Below are positions 11,805-21,959 of a DNA stretch of 64,000 nucleotides, piece by piece. Every line of letters begins with the position of its first letter. The stretch's first letter is position 1. The notes under the pieces were generated by a model that was not told where the DNA came from, did no database searches, and saw only the letters and a list, made by a program, of their open reading frames with translations. Source of the stretch: Deinococcus hopiensis KR-140 (GTDB lineage: Bacteria > Deinococcota > Deinococci > Deinococcales > Deinococcaceae); assembly GCF_900176165.1 (NCBI RefSeq), contig NZ_FWWU01000009.1:1173501-1237500 (forward strand), given 5' to 3'. Position numbers and translations under genes: made by a program.

Positions 11805-12745
11805 GGGCGGAAAGCGTAGTCTCTCGCCGGTGCCTTGTCCCCCAGCAGCCCGCTCTCGATTGCCTGGGCGAAGATGCGCCGCAGCGCGATGGGCCCGCGA
11901 GAACGGGTCCACAGGTCCCGGTCAAACTCGTACACGCGGCCCCGGTTCACGGCATTCAGCCCCCGCCACAGCGGGCTTTGCGCCCACTTGCGCGTCAGGG
12001 ACACCTCGTTCGCGCCCGTCAGCACCACCAGCGTGCCGGGGTTGAGGGCCACCAGCCCCTCCAGGCCGAGCTCGTACTGCGTGTTGCCGCCCTGCGGCTG
12101 GGCGAGGTTCCTGCGGCCCAGTTTGCCCAGCAGGCTGCCAATAAAGGAGTCGGTGGTGTGGACGGTGAAGCTGTCCTCCGTGGCCACGGCCACCACCAGC
12201 CCCGGTGCGTTTTTCTTCGTAAAGGCGGTGGCCTTCGCCACCAGTCCCGCCTGCTCGCCGAGCAGTTGCCGCGCCCGCGCCTCCCGCCCCGTCAACTTGC
12301 CGATGTCCAGCACCTGCGCCAGCACGTCGTCGTAACTGCCCCGGCGGTTCTGGTACACGGCGGTGGGGGCGATGCGGCCCAAAGCGGGCAAAGCCGCCTT
12401 CTGCCCCAGGGCGTCGGCCAGGATCAGATCGGGCTTCAGCGTCAGGATGGTTTCGAGGTTGGGCTGTGCCCGGGAGCCGACGGGCTTGACATCGGTCACG
12501 AGCGGCTTCAGGTACGCGGGTGCTCCCCGGTCCCCGCCCTGCGTGGTGAGGGCGGCTCCAGTGGCGGTCAGGCCCAGCGCTTCCAGCGTGTCGAGGTACG
12601 AGTATTCCAGCGCAATCACCCGCTTGGCAGGCTGTGGCAGCGTCAGCGGTCCGTTCTCCGTCTGGACGGTGATGGGGGCGGCCTGCGCGGAGAGGCCACC
12701 GAGGGTGAGGGTCAGGAGGAGGGAAGAGATAGAGATTTTGTTCAT
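11801..12745 (-). CDS. iron-siderophore ABC transporter substrate-binding protein (FecB/YfmC type)
   Basis: A 314-residue exported binding protein. The N terminus MNKISISSLLLTLTLGGLSA is a signal peptide with an AQA-type cleavage site and no lipobox Cys. The mature part has the type III binding-protein pattern: PAKRVIALEYSYLDTLEALG at the start, then LKPDLILADALGQ and a long helix between lobes. It should capture a ferric siderophore or ferric citrate in the cell envelope and deliver it to the permeases. An AAGGAA site precedes the ATG. The 50-bp gap to the upstream permease holds no obvious promoter. Confidence 0.9.
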   Translation of the reverse strand: MNKISISSLLLTLTLGGLSAQAAPITVQTENGPLTLPQPAKRVIALEYSYLDTLEALGLTATGAALTTQGGDRGAPAYLKPLVTDVKPVGSRAQPNLETILTLKPDLILADALGQKAALPALGRIAPTAVYQNRRGSYDDVLAQVLDIGKLTGREARARQLLGEQAGLVAKATAFTKKNAPGLVVAVATEDSFTVHTTDSFIGSLLGKLGRRNLAQPQGGNTQYELGLEGLVALNPGTLVVLTGANEVSLTRKWAQSPLWRGLNAVNRGRVYEFDRDLWTRSRGPIALRRIFAQAIESGLLGDKAPARDYAFRP

Positions 12746-12795
12746 CGAGATTCCTTAAAAAGAGGTGTTTTGCAGGCGGCTGAAAACTGGCGACC

Positions 12796-13794
12796 CTACG
12801 CCCTTTGCCGCCGCGCCAGCGCGATAAAAAACGGTGTCCCCAGCGCGGCGATCAGGATCCCCACAGGCGTCTCGGCGGGTTTGTCGATCAGCCGGGCCGC
12901 CACGTCCGCGAACGTCAGCAGTGCCCCGCCCAGCAGCGCGGAAAGCGGCAGCGTGAGGCGGTGGTCTCGCCCCAGCAGTCCACGCGTGAGGTGCGGCACC
13001 ACGAGGCCGACGTACCCGATGGGGCCTGTGAGAGAGACGGCCGCGGCGGCGAGCAGCACGCCCAGCCCACTGACGAGCAGCGTGTCTCGCCGGGTGTTCA
13101 CGCCCAGGCCCCGCGCCACGTCCTCACCCAGCGCGAGGACGTTGACCCGCCGGGCGAGCACGAAGGCGGCCATCAGGCCGGCCATGATCCACGGCGCGGC
13201 CTGCCCCACCTGCAGCCAGGTACGGCCCGCGACGCTGCCCGCGAGGGCGAAGACCGCTCCCTGCGCGCGTTCCTCCCACAGCAGCTGAATGCCGCGCGTC
13301 AGGGCGGCGCACAGGGCCGCAACGGCCACTCCGGCAAGGGCCAGGCGAATGGGCGTCAGCCCCGTGCGGGACGCGAAGGCCAGCGTCAATCCCGCCGCGC
13401 CCAGACCACCGGCAAAGGCGAGGGGCACGCCCAGCCCGCTGAACCCCGGCAGGAACACCACCGTGGCAAGCAGCGCGAGGGCGGCGCCCGCCTCCACGCC
13501 CAGGATGCCGGGGTCTGCGAGCGGATTGCGCGTGACGCCCTGCAGCAGCGCTCCGCTGACCCCCAGGGCCGCACCGGCCAGCAGCGCCGCCACCGTGCGC
13601 GGACCGCGCAGGGTCCAGACCACCAGACTGTCACTGCTGTTCCCGGGATGCAGCAGCAGCGACAGCGCGCGTACCGGGTTGAGATTCAGCGCTCCGAAGG
13701 CCAGTGAGGCGAGTCCGGCGAGAAGCAGCAGCGTCAGGCCCACCGCGTACCACAGCAGGGTGGGGCGGGGGCTTTCAGCGGGCAGCGCGGTCAT
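12796..13794 (-). CDS. iron-siderophore ABC transporter permease, FecCD family (second)
   Basis: A 332-residue permease, similar in layout to the one at 10797-11804. Blocks are TLRGPRTVAALLAGAALGVS, GALLQGVTRNPLADPGILGV, SLTGPIGYVGLVVPHLTRGL and LIAALGTPFFIALARR. I start it at the ATG at 13794, which overlaps the stop of the sucrase/ferredoxin-like gene (ATGA); the much longer upstream reading has no family support. Two non-identical permeases plus one ATPase and one binding protein make a complete importer. Confidence 0.92.
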   Translation of the reverse strand: MTALPAESPRPTLLWYAVGLTLLLLAGLASLAFGALNLNPVRALSLLLHPGNSSDSLVVWTLRGPRTVAALLAGAALGVSGALLQGVTRNPLADPGILGVEAGAALALLATVVFLPGFSGLGVPLAFAGGLGAAGLTLAFASRTGLTPIRLALAGVAVAALCAALTRGIQLLWEERAQGAVFALAGSVAGRTWLQVGQAAPWIMAGLMAAFVLARRVNVLALGEDVARGLGVNTRRDTLLVSGLGVLLAAAAVSLTGPIGYVGLVVPHLTRGLLGRDHRLTLPLSALLGGALLTFADVAARLIDKPAETPVGILIAALGTPFFIALARRQRA

Positions 13795-14813
13795 CCGTTC
13801 TCCAGGAAGCGAACCGAATACTGGGGAGCGGCACTCGTACCGGGCTTGTGGCTGCTGCCCCGGGTCTGGAGATGGTGGGTGATTTCCACCTCTGCGGTGA
13901 GGGTGCCCGGCGTGCCGTCCGGCCCCACGAAATCGAGCTGCACGGTGGCCCGGTCCTCCTCGCGTTGCTGCGTCTGCGCCGCCTTTGGGGTGTCCAGCCA
14001 CCACCACCCCGAGCGGGCGAACGCCTCCGCCTCCGCCACCTGCGCCAGGGGCTCCAGGGCAGACCAGCCCCGGTAGTGGGGGGCGAGGACGCGGTGATCG
14101 CCCTCGCGCCTCATCAGCCTGCCGGTCAATTCTGGGGTCATGTGCGCCCAGGTCCGCCCGGCGGGGAGTTCCTGCACCGTCGGAGCAAAGCGGTGCCCCC
14201 CGAAGTGTGAGGTGCGCCATACGCGTTTTCCTTCCGGTGTGCTGCTTAAGGCCGCCTCCAGGGGCACCCCGAACTTGCCGCACGCCGCGTCTACCCGTCC
14301 GTGGGTGCAGACGTGCCAGTCGGACCCGCTGGGCGTCTGTGCGCGGCGCTCCTCCAGTTCGGGATGGGGAGTATCCAGCAGCGCCGCCTCCATCAGGGCG
14401 AACAGCTCTTCGCCGTGCAGCTGGTAATCGGCGCGGTCATAGCTGGCAAAGGCCCCGTGTGGCCGGGTGTAGACGCGCACCCGGCGCAGCCCGCCTTCCC
14501 CCCGTTCCAGGCGTGTAGACGTGAACATCAGCAGGCCGTAGCCCAGTCCCGAGGCGCGAACGTGCTCGCCCAGGCGGCCCATCACCTCACGTTGGCGGGC
14601 GCTCCAGCCCGCCGGGTCACGCATCCGGTCCCACTCGCGGGGCGTGGCCTCCAGGGCAAAGCAGGTGTTCCAGCGGTGGGCCGTGCCCTGTGGACGCTCG
14701 CCGGGAACGGGCACGCCCTCCGAACACAGGGACAGCCGGGAGACAGGAGCGGGAGCCGTCACAGGGGTGGGCGGGCCATGGAGAAGAGGAGGGGGCGAAG
14801 GAGCAGACGGCAC
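13791..14813 (-). CDS. sucrase/ferredoxin-like protein, first gene of the iron-uptake operon
   Basis: A 340-residue protein of the Suc_Fer-like (thioredoxin-fold ferredoxin-like) family. It has CFALEATPREWDRMRDPAGW near the N terminus, the cluster-type motif VCTHGRVDAACGKFG (two Cys), and a downstream HFGGHRFAPTVQELPAG block typical of these proteins. Family members bind a 2Fe-2S cluster. By position, coupled by an ATGA overlap to a siderophore importer, it could reduce the imported ferric siderophore to free the iron; that role is inferred. The start is a GTG at 14813 with a weak site GAAG upstream. Confidence 0.8.
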   Translation of the reverse strand: MPSAPSPPPLLHGPPTPVTAPAPVSRLSLCSEGVPVPGERPQGTAHRWNTCFALEATPREWDRMRDPAGWSARQREVMGRLGEHVRASGLGYGLLMFTSTRLERGEGGLRRVRVYTRPHGAFASYDRADYQLHGEELFALMEAALLDTPHPELEERRAQTPSGSDWHVCTHGRVDAACGKFGVPLEAALSSTPEGKRVWRTSHFGGHRFAPTVQELPAGRTWAHMTPELTGRLMRREGDHRVLAPHYRGWSALEPLAQVAEAEAFARSGWWWLDTPKAAQTQQREEDRATVQLDFVGPDGTPGTLTAEVEITHHLQTRGSSHKPGTSAAPQYSVRFLENG

Positions 14814-14827
14814 GACATCACTTCAGC

Positions 14828-14856
14828 ATCCTGACTAACCTGAGTAAGGAAGTCAA
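14828..14856 (-). promoter_or_regulatory. promoter of the iron-uptake operon with a possible iron-regulator operator
   Basis: On the minus strand TTGACT (14851-14856) and CAGGAT (14828-14833) are spaced by 17 bp, placing a promoter just before the first gene. The spacer contains ACTCAGGTTAGT, and its AGGTTAG core resembles half of a DtxR/IdeR-type iron box. The operator reading is tentative. Confidence 0.35.
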
Positions 14857-14908
14857 GATTAAGGTGTCCAGTGACGGTGGGAATGCTGTCCTCCCTTCCC
14901 ACCCCTGC

Positions 14909-14914
14909 TACCCT
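14909..14914 (+). promoter_or_regulatory. -10 element, leaderless start at 14921
   Basis: TACCCT ending 6 bp before the ATG at 14921; no ribosome-binding site between. Confidence 0.45.
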
Positions 14915-14920
14915 CTCTTC

Positions 14921-15325
14921 ATGACGCGGCCTCCCACTTCATCCCGGACCGACAAGGGCGTGCGCGGCCATGAACTGGACCTGCACGTAACTTTTGCCCA
15001 GCCCCTGCCGCGTGAGGTGGCCCTCGCCGTTCTGCGCTCCGCCGAGGGATTTACCGTGGACCTCTATGCTCCGCATGCGGCGGCGGGCAGCCCTGTTCCC
15101 TCGGCCCGCCTGACCGGTCCTCTGCGCGACGCTGAGACGCTGCGCGCCGTCCTGGGCGGCTGGCTGTCGGGCCAGGTCCGCACGGTGGAGGTGGGCCTGC
15201 ACGGGTTCCTGCGCTCGTCTACGGGCCAGACCGATTGGATGCCCTGGCGGCGCAATCAGGTTCTGTCGCGTGCTCAGGTTGGCGACGTGCGGTTCGAGGA
15301 GGGCGTGAAGTACGTGCTGGAGTGA
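14921..15325 (+). CDS. conserved hypothetical protein
   Basis: A 134-residue acidic protein that I do not recognise. It reads as a compact alpha/beta domain, with HELDLHVTFAQPLPREVALA near the start and GDVRFEEGVKYVLE at the end; no signal peptide, Cys pair or catalytic motif is visible. High third-position GC and a TANNNT box 6 bp before the ATG support it as a real gene. It is divergent from the iron-uptake operon. Confidence 0.65.
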   Translation: MTRPPTSSRTDKGVRGHELDLHVTFAQPLPREVALAVLRSAEGFTVDLYAPHAAAGSPVPSARLTGPLRDAETLRAVLGGWLSGQVRTVEVGLHGFLRSSTGQTDWMPWRRNQVLSRAQVGDVRFEEGVKYVLE

Positions 15326-15416
15326 GGGCGGCTCGCCGTCAAAGGGCCCAGCGGTTTTGGACCTGGGCAGAGCGCAGAACTCTTCAGCACCTGCTGCCTG
15401 CGGCGCCGCTTCCAGG

Positions 15417-15707
15417 TCACGCGCAGAGGGGCAGCACCAGGGCGCGGGCCTTGCTCGCCTCACCGGGGGGACGCAGCACGAGGACTTCGAGGTGAACGTC
15501 GGGGCGCAGCAGGTAGGGCAGCCAGGTGACGTGCAGGGTGCTCAGCGCTTCCTGGGCGTGGGCGAGGACGTCCAAGACGCACAGGCCGCGCAGCACGAGG
15601 ACGGCCCGTTCGCCGCCCCCCGCCACCCACACGTCGGCCGTGCCCAATTGGTCCACCCCCCGGTGATCCCGGTACTCGAACTCGTGCGCCCGCTTCAGTA
15701 ACTGCAT
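15417..15707 (-). CDS. small conserved-looking hypothetical protein
   Basis: A 96-residue protein beginning MQLLKRAHEFEYRDHRGVDQ. The sequence is regular in codon use and has alternating hydrophobic strands (ADVWVAGGGERAVLVLRGL, VHLEVLVLRPPGEASKARAL), suggesting a small beta-rich fold. No family is recognised. It lies alone between two plus-strand genes. Confidence 0.5.
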   Translation of the reverse strand: MQLLKRAHEFEYRDHRGVDQLGTADVWVAGGGERAVLVLRGLCVLDVLAHAQEALSTLHVTWLPYLLRPDVHLEVLVLRPPGEASKARALVLPLCA

Positions 15708-15885
15708 TCCTGTTCACTCCCCCGAATCCTGACCCTGCCCCCCGCCCAGATGGTGGGAGCCCACGGCCAAATTGTCTCTACACTTTCAGAGTACGGGCGC
15801 GGCGGGTGGCCTTTGTCCCGACGCTGCATCTGCTTGCTCTGGCCCTGCCTGGGGGTTGCCTCACGGTGTTGCGGGCGGCCGTCCC

Positions 15886-15891
15886 TAGAAT
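15886..15891 (+). promoter_or_regulatory. -10 element, leaderless start at 15898
   Basis: TAGAAT ending 6 bp before the GTG at 15898. Confidence 0.45.
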
Positions 15892-15897
15892 GGCGGC

Positions 15898-16422
15898 GTG
15901 AGCAGCGGCGGCCTCAAGGACATGCTCCTGGAGTATCAGGGCTACGTGCTGGCCTACCGCCTCAGAACGGCAGTGGGAGGCCGCGTGACGCCGCCCGGTT
16001 CTCTCCTCGCGCTGCCCGAGTACGCGGCGCGCCGGCTCAGGCGGCAAGACCTCGCTGGCCATTTGATTCGCGAGGGCCTGGCACCGGGACGAATGCGCGA
16101 CCTCGACGCCCTGACGGACGAACTGATGTTCGGGTTCTGGCTCAATCCGGCCCAGGTGGCCGAGTTCCTGCGCGCGGCGTTGCGTCAGGGGGGGCATCCC
16201 GCGCTGGGCAGCCTCGAAGCCTTTGCAGCCCTCCTGACCCCCGCGGAGCGTGCGCGCCTGGGCGAGGTGGGGGTCAGGCAGGTCTGCGTTCACCATCTCA
16301 CTTGCCTGTCGCTGGCCGCGCCGCTGCTGGACCCCGACGCCCTCGGGCGCGTGTGGGAGCGGGTGGAAGCCACCACACCGCCCCTGTTCGTGGACGAACT
16401 CGCCCGGGCAGGGCAGGTCTAG
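15898..16422 (+). CDS. hypothetical protein
   Basis: A 174-residue, mostly helical protein with no recognised domain. It starts with GTG (MSSGGLKDMLLEYQGYVLAY) directly after a TAGAAT box. Leu/Ala/Arg-rich helices run throughout, for example YAARRLRRQDLAGHLIREGL, and there are no membrane segments. Coding statistics look normal for the region. No partner gene is close enough to form an operon. Confidence 0.6.
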   Translation: MSSGGLKDMLLEYQGYVLAYRLRTAVGGRVTPPGSLLALPEYAARRLRRQDLAGHLIREGLAPGRMRDLDALTDELMFGFWLNPAQVAEFLRAALRQGGHPALGSLEAFAALLTPAERARLGEVGVRQVCVHHLTCLSLAAPLLDPDALGRVWERVEATTPPLFVDELARAGQV

Positions 16423-16781
16423 GACCATGGGGGATGCTGCCCCGGATGGGAGAGCAACTGGGCCGAGCGCCGGGATTGTGTTCCGCCCGGAGTTGCGCCC
16501 CGTGCTGGAATGTGCGGGCCGCCGTGCCAGTCTCCCTCCATCCCCGCCGCGAGCGTGAACGGGGCCACAGTCGGGCCTGCTTGGGAATGCGGTGGCGGCG
16601 TCGCTGGGCGTGCCCCGCGTCTGCGCCGCACCCGCGCCAGCGTGCAGCTGCACGGCTCCGAGGTGGACCGGCGATGTGGAGGGGCCTTCTCCGCGGACGC
16701 CGCAGGGCCGGTGTGCTTCACGGTGGCGCGGGAAGGCTGGGGGAAGGGCGTTCCCCATGGGCACCCCTCATGAGGCCACGG
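16423..16781. other. gene-free stretch with possible coding debris
   Basis: No intact gene is seen in about 360 bases. Part of one plus frame near 16610-16760 reads RLRRTRASVQLHGSEV and PVCFTVAREGWGKG, which looks like a short piece of a former protein, but it lacks a supported start and family. Confidence 0.3.
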
Positions 16782-16787
16782 TAGCGT
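16782..16787 (+). promoter_or_regulatory. -10 element, leaderless start at 16795
   Basis: TAGCGT ending 7 bp before the ATG at 16795. Confidence 0.4.
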
Positions 16788-16794
16788 CAATCTC

Positions 16795-17316
16795 ATGAAG
16801 AGGTTCCTGTCCGTCTCCCTGGTCGCCCTGACCTTCGGAACCGCTGCGCTGTTCGGCACGGCGGGGGCGCAGACGCTCGTTCCGCTGAAAGACGCCCGCC
16901 TGCCCTTTCGGGTCAGTGTGCCTCAGGGCTGGCTGGGCGTGAATTTCAAGGACGGCACGAGTGGGGTCAGCATGGTCTCGGCCAAGACGCCGCCCGCCGC
17001 GCTGATCCGGCTGCTGTTCATGCCCAAGAACGGCAAGCCGGGCGATCCGGCGCAGGAGTTCGCGGGCTTTGAGGCAGGCGTGAAGCAGACCGGCGGCAAG
17101 CTCTCCATGCTGGGGACCAAGAGCGTCTCCTACGGGGGAGTACGTGGCATCGAGCGGCAGTACACCCTGACGCACAGCAAGGGCAAGCTGCGGCTGCGCG
17201 TCTGGTTTGGCAATGGAGCCAAAAACCTCTATTCCTTTCAGATTACCGATACGCCGGAGCGCTTCACCGCGAGCAACGCGGTGTTCACCCGTGTGCTGGG
17301 CAGCGTGAGATTTTGA
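16795..17316 (+). CDS. secreted hypothetical protein (PsbP/DcrB-like fold possible)
   Basis: A 173-residue exported protein. MKRFLSVSLVALTFGTAALF followed by GTAGAQ is a signal peptide. The mature part starts with LPFRVSVPQGWLGVNFKDGT, the 'profile, then bad-weather Trp' pattern of PsbP/DcrB-like small secreted proteins, and ends with a strand VFTRVLGSVRF. The function is unknown. The stop overlaps a possible TTG of the next secreted-protein gene and the two are probably co-transcribed. Confidence 0.7.
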   Translation: MKRFLSVSLVALTFGTAALFGTAGAQTLVPLKDARLPFRVSVPQGWLGVNFKDGTSGVSMVSAKTPPAALIRLLFMPKNGKPGDPAQEFAGFEAGVKQTGGKLSMLGTKSVSYGGVRGIERQYTLTHSKGKLRLRVWFGNGAKNLYSFQITDTPERFTASNAVFTRVLGSVRF

Positions 17317-17318
17317 GA

Positions 17319-18011
17319 ATGGTCGCCCGCACCGTTCTGACCCTGCTGGCGCTGGTGTCCACCGCACAGGCCGGAGACCGCCCGGAGGTGCAGCGCGTTA
17401 TGTTCACGGCGGACGGCACCCACGCTCTCATCGTGACGGGCGGCGTGCAGGACGGCAGCGGCTTCAGCGACGCCGCGCTCACCGTCCTGGATACGGGAAC
17501 GGGCCGTACGCTGCTGGAGGCCCGGACCCGTTCGGAAACCCTCCCTGTTTCGGCGGTGGTGCAGGCCCTGCTCACGCGCGAGCAGGCCCGGCTCGCGCGG
17601 CTGAGAATCACGCCCAGGCCGGCGGCCCGCGCGGTCTACGCCCGTTCCTGGACCACCCTCTCGCCGGCGTGGTCCGAGGGGCTGGGCGCGGGGCAGGCGG
17701 CCACCTTCCCCGTGCGGCTGTGGACCCGTCCCGTGGCGGTGCGGCTGGAGGTTCGGCCCCTGCCTTCCTCCTGCCGCTGGCGCGACACGCTGCCTCCACG
17801 CGCGCAGCCCGCTGGGTTCACCCTAAAGGTGGGCAGGCAGGTGGTTCACCTCGACCGGACCCTGCCTCCGGCCCGCGCGTGCGCGGCTCGGTATGCCCTG
17901 GACCACGTGTATGTGCAGGGTAACCGGGCCGTGTTCCTCCTGCGGGCCTACTCCCCCGGATTCGAGGGGCCGAATGCGGAAGTCGTGGCCGTCGCGGCGA
18001 CGCTGAAGTGA
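17319..18011 (+). CDS. DUF2259-like secreted protein
   Basis: A 230-residue exported protein. The signal peptide is MVARTVLTLLALVSTAQAGD. The mature part (RPEVQRVMFTADGTHALIVT, then DAALTVLDTGTGRTLLEART) resembles the predicted secreted proteins of DUF2259, which begin with a WD/beta-propeller-like strand pair. Two Cys (SSCRWRD and ARACAARYA) could form a disulfide. I prefer the ATG at 17319; a TTG at 17313 would overlap the preceding stop. The role is unknown. Confidence 0.6.
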   Translation: MVARTVLTLLALVSTAQAGDRPEVQRVMFTADGTHALIVTGGVQDGSGFSDAALTVLDTGTGRTLLEARTRSETLPVSAVVQALLTREQARLARLRITPRPAARAVYARSWTTLSPAWSEGLGAGQAATFPVRLWTRPVAVRLEVRPLPSSCRWRDTLPPRAQPAGFTLKVGRQVVHLDRTLPPARACAARYALDHVYVQGNRAVFLLRAYSPGFEGPNAEVVAVAATLK

Positions 18012-18050
18012 CGTAGGGAAGGGGAAAAGTCGGCTTTGCACCGCTCCCGC

Positions 18051-19739
<1,689 letters not shown>

Positions 19740-19753
19740 GGAACTAGAATAAC

Positions 19754-19763
19754 TTAACGTTAA
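19754..19763. promoter_or_regulatory. palindromic operator candidate for the MarR-family regulator
   Basis: TTAACGTTAA, a perfect 10-bp palindrome in an AT-rich gap between the MarR-family gene and the fused dioxygenase/esterase gene. Its place 15 bp before the start codon fits a repressor site. MarR/MhqR proteins bind such AT-rich palindromes; binding here is inferred. Confidence 0.5.
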
Positions 19764-19793
19764 ACAATATTCCAGCAAAAAAAGAATCCCTAC

Positions 19794-20297
19794 CTACCTG
19801 CCTCGCCTCCGTTTCCCTGCATCGGCTCCTGGCGGCTCGGCCTCCCGGTCCGCCAGGGCGCGGCCCAGCTTGCGGCTGAGGGCGGCGAGTTCGCCGAGTT
19901 CCTCGGGCGTCAGCACGGTAAAGAGGTCGCGGATACCGCTGACATGGGCGGGCAGCACGCACTCCACGAGCGCGTGCCCCTCTTCGGTGAGATGGACGTT
20001 CATCACGCGGCGGTCCTGCTCGTCGCGCTCGCGGCGTACCAGGCCGTCGCGCTCCAGGTTGTCGATCACCATGGTGAGGTTACCGCTGGAGCGCAAAATC
20101 TTGTCAGCCAGTTGCCGCTGGCTCAGCGAGCCGAGGTGGTACAGGGCCTCCAGCACACCGAACTGGCTGATGGTGAGGCCGTGGTCCGAGAGGTGACGGT
20201 TGGCCGCCACCTCCACGGCGTGCGCGGCCCGCCACAGCTTGATGTAGGCGTCCAGCGCCGTTCGTTCGTCCGGCGTGCCTGCGTAACGGGTGGGCAT
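19794..20297 (-). CDS. MarR-family transcriptional regulator (MhqR-like)
   Basis: A 167-residue winged-helix repressor. The DNA-binding part is LTISQFGVLEALYHLGSLSQ, QRQLADKILRSSGNLTMVID and NLERDGLVRRERDEQDRRVM, ending in the wing. Helices before and after make the dimer. It is transcribed toward the fused dioxygenase/esterase gene with a TTAACGTTAA palindrome between them, so control of that gene by quinone-like electrophiles is likely, as for MhqR. The ATG at 20297 gives the usual family length. Confidence 0.85.
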   Translation of the reverse strand: MPTRYAGTPDERTALDAYIKLWRAAHAVEVAANRHLSDHGLTISQFGVLEALYHLGSLSQRQLADKILRSSGNLTMVIDNLERDGLVRRERDEQDRRVMNVHLTEEGHALVECVLPAHVSGIRDLFTVLTPEELGELAALSRKLGRALADREAEPPGADAGKRRRGR

Positions 20298-20394
20298 GGG
20301 GGCTATGCTCGGGGGAAAGGCAGCTGAAATCAAGCGCTCCTGCACCGGTGGGATCCGTCCGGCAGGTCGGAGGCGGCCCGGTTTCGGCGTGGCC

Positions 20395-21675
20395 TCAGGC
20401 CCGCGCGCCCCTCGCTTCCTCGGTGGCGAGCCGGATGCACGCCGCTACCACCTGCATCGCCGCCCGCACCTCGTCCACCGGTGGGCGGGTGGGCGCGAGT
20501 CGGATGTTGCGGTTCTGTGGGTCTTGCCCGGCGGGGTAGGTGGCTCCGGCGGGCGTGAGGCTGACGCCCGCTCGAGCGGCGAGTTCCACCACCCGCGCGG
20601 CAACGGGTTCGGCGGTGTCAAGCGAGATGAAGTAGCCGCCCTTGGGAGAAGTCCACGTCGCGTACTCGCCGCTCTCGCCCAGTTCGGCGCGCAGCACCTC
20701 GTCCACGGCCTGAAACTTGGGCGCGATCAGCTGGGCGTGGTTCCGCATCAGGCCCTCGAGGCCGTCTGGATACGCTTGCAAAAACTTGACGTGACGCGCC
20801 TGCTCGAACTTGTTGGGGCCGATGCTCTGCGCGTTGAGGTACTTGCTGATCCACGCGATGTGGTCTTCGCTGCTTGCCACGAAACCCAGGCCCGCACCCG
20901 CGAAGGTCACCTTGCTGGTGGAGGCGAACACGAAGGCCCGGTCGGGGTATCCAGCGTCGCGCGAGAGCGCCACGAAGTTCACCGCCTCGTCGCGTTCGGT
21001 GTCCGAGAGGTGGTGGATTCGGTAGGCGTCGTCGGCGAATATTGTGAAGTCGGGAGCCGCCGCCTGCAGGCCCGCCAGCCGCCGCGCTTTCTCGGCGCTG
21101 ATCGACTCGCCGCCGGGGTTGGAATAGGTGGGGACGAACAGCACGCCCTTGACCGAGGGGTCCGCCCCCGCCAGCCGCTCGATGGCGTCCACGTCCGGGC
21201 CGTCGGGCTGCATGTCTACGGTCAGGAGGGAAAAGCCCAGCGTCTGCAGCAGCAGGAAGTGGCGGTCATAGCCGGGCGTGGTCACGATGATTTTGGGCTG
21301 CTGGCCCACCCAGGGGGCGGTGCTGCCCCGCACGCCGTGCAGCAGCGCAAAGGTGAGGACCAGACCCTGCAGCTCCAGGCTGGAGTTGTTCCACACGAGG
21401 ACGTTCTCGGCCTTCACGTCCAGCACCTGCGCAAAGAGCGCCCGTGCCGAGGGGAGGCCAGCGATGCCACCGGGGTAGTTGCGCAGGTCGGTGCCGTCCA
21501 TCTTGAACTCGGTCTCGTCCAGCACCGTGATGAGGCCGTTGGACAGATCGAAATCCGCGTCGGCAGGCTGTCCTCGCTGCATATTGAGGTTGAGGTTGCG
21601 CGCACGAAAAGCTTCGTAGGCTTGCCGGGCCGCGTCGAGGGCCGGGGAACCGGGGGGCGAGGTCAGGTTCGTCAT
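20395..21675 (-). CDS. PLP-dependent aminotransferase, class I/II fold
   Basis: A 426-residue fold-type I aminotransferase. The early block LNLNMQRGQPADADFDLSNG, LRNYPGGIAGLPSARALFAQ and VLVWNNSSLELQ match the group often called MocR-like aminotransferase without the regulator domain. The PLP lysine is in FASTSKVTFAGAGLGF, and the cofactor Asp in TIFADDAYRIHHL. The substrate is not evident. A TAACGT box lies 6 bp before the ATG. It is a single-gene unit, with gene debris upstream and the divergent side of the MarR gene downstream. Confidence 0.85.
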   Translation of the reverse strand: MTNLTSPPGSPALDAARQAYEAFRARNLNLNMQRGQPADADFDLSNGLITVLDETEFKMDGTDLRNYPGGIAGLPSARALFAQVLDVKAENVLVWNNSSLELQGLVLTFALLHGVRGSTAPWVGQQPKIIVTTPGYDRHFLLLQTLGFSLLTVDMQPDGPDVDAIERLAGADPSVKGVLFVPTYSNPGGESISAEKARRLAGLQAAAPDFTIFADDAYRIHHLSDTERDEAVNFVALSRDAGYPDRAFVFASTSKVTFAGAGLGFVASSEDHIAWISKYLNAQSIGPNKFEQARHVKFLQAYPDGLEGLMRNHAQLIAPKFQAVDEVLRAELGESGEYATWTSPKGGYFISLDTAEPVAARVVELAARAGVSLTPAGATYPAGQDPQNRNIRLAPTRPPVDEVRAAMQVVAACIRLATEEARGARA

Positions 21676-21681
21676 GCCCCC

Positions 21682-21687
21682 ACGTTA
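21682..21687 (-). promoter_or_regulatory. -10 element, leaderless aminotransferase start
   Basis: TAACGT on the minus strand, 6 bp before the ATG at 21675. Confidence 0.45.
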
Positions 21688-21959
21688 CCTGTCCCGGCGC
21701 GGGGCGGGTCTGCCTGTTTTGGACAGGGTGTAGACCTCGGGGCACGGAGCGGCCGGTTGCGAAGCAGGTGGGGCCGCACCTCCAGGAGGCGGCAGAAGTC
21801 GGCGACGCCGGAGCGTTCCTGCGGCGCGGCCGTGATTTCCCTCCACTTGGCTGCTGCCCGCCCCGTCGCCTCCGTGCCACCCTGCCCCGCCTGCTGACTT
21901 TCTCGGCCGCCACTCTCCTCGACATGGAGCGTGTGAACGGCGCAGGGGGCGCTGGCGGA

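Noticed and set aside
12796..14283. Longer 495-residue reading of the second permease
   Set aside because: The extra N terminus runs antisense-like through the coupled ferredoxin-like gene; the ATG at 13794 overlaps its stop and fits the family.
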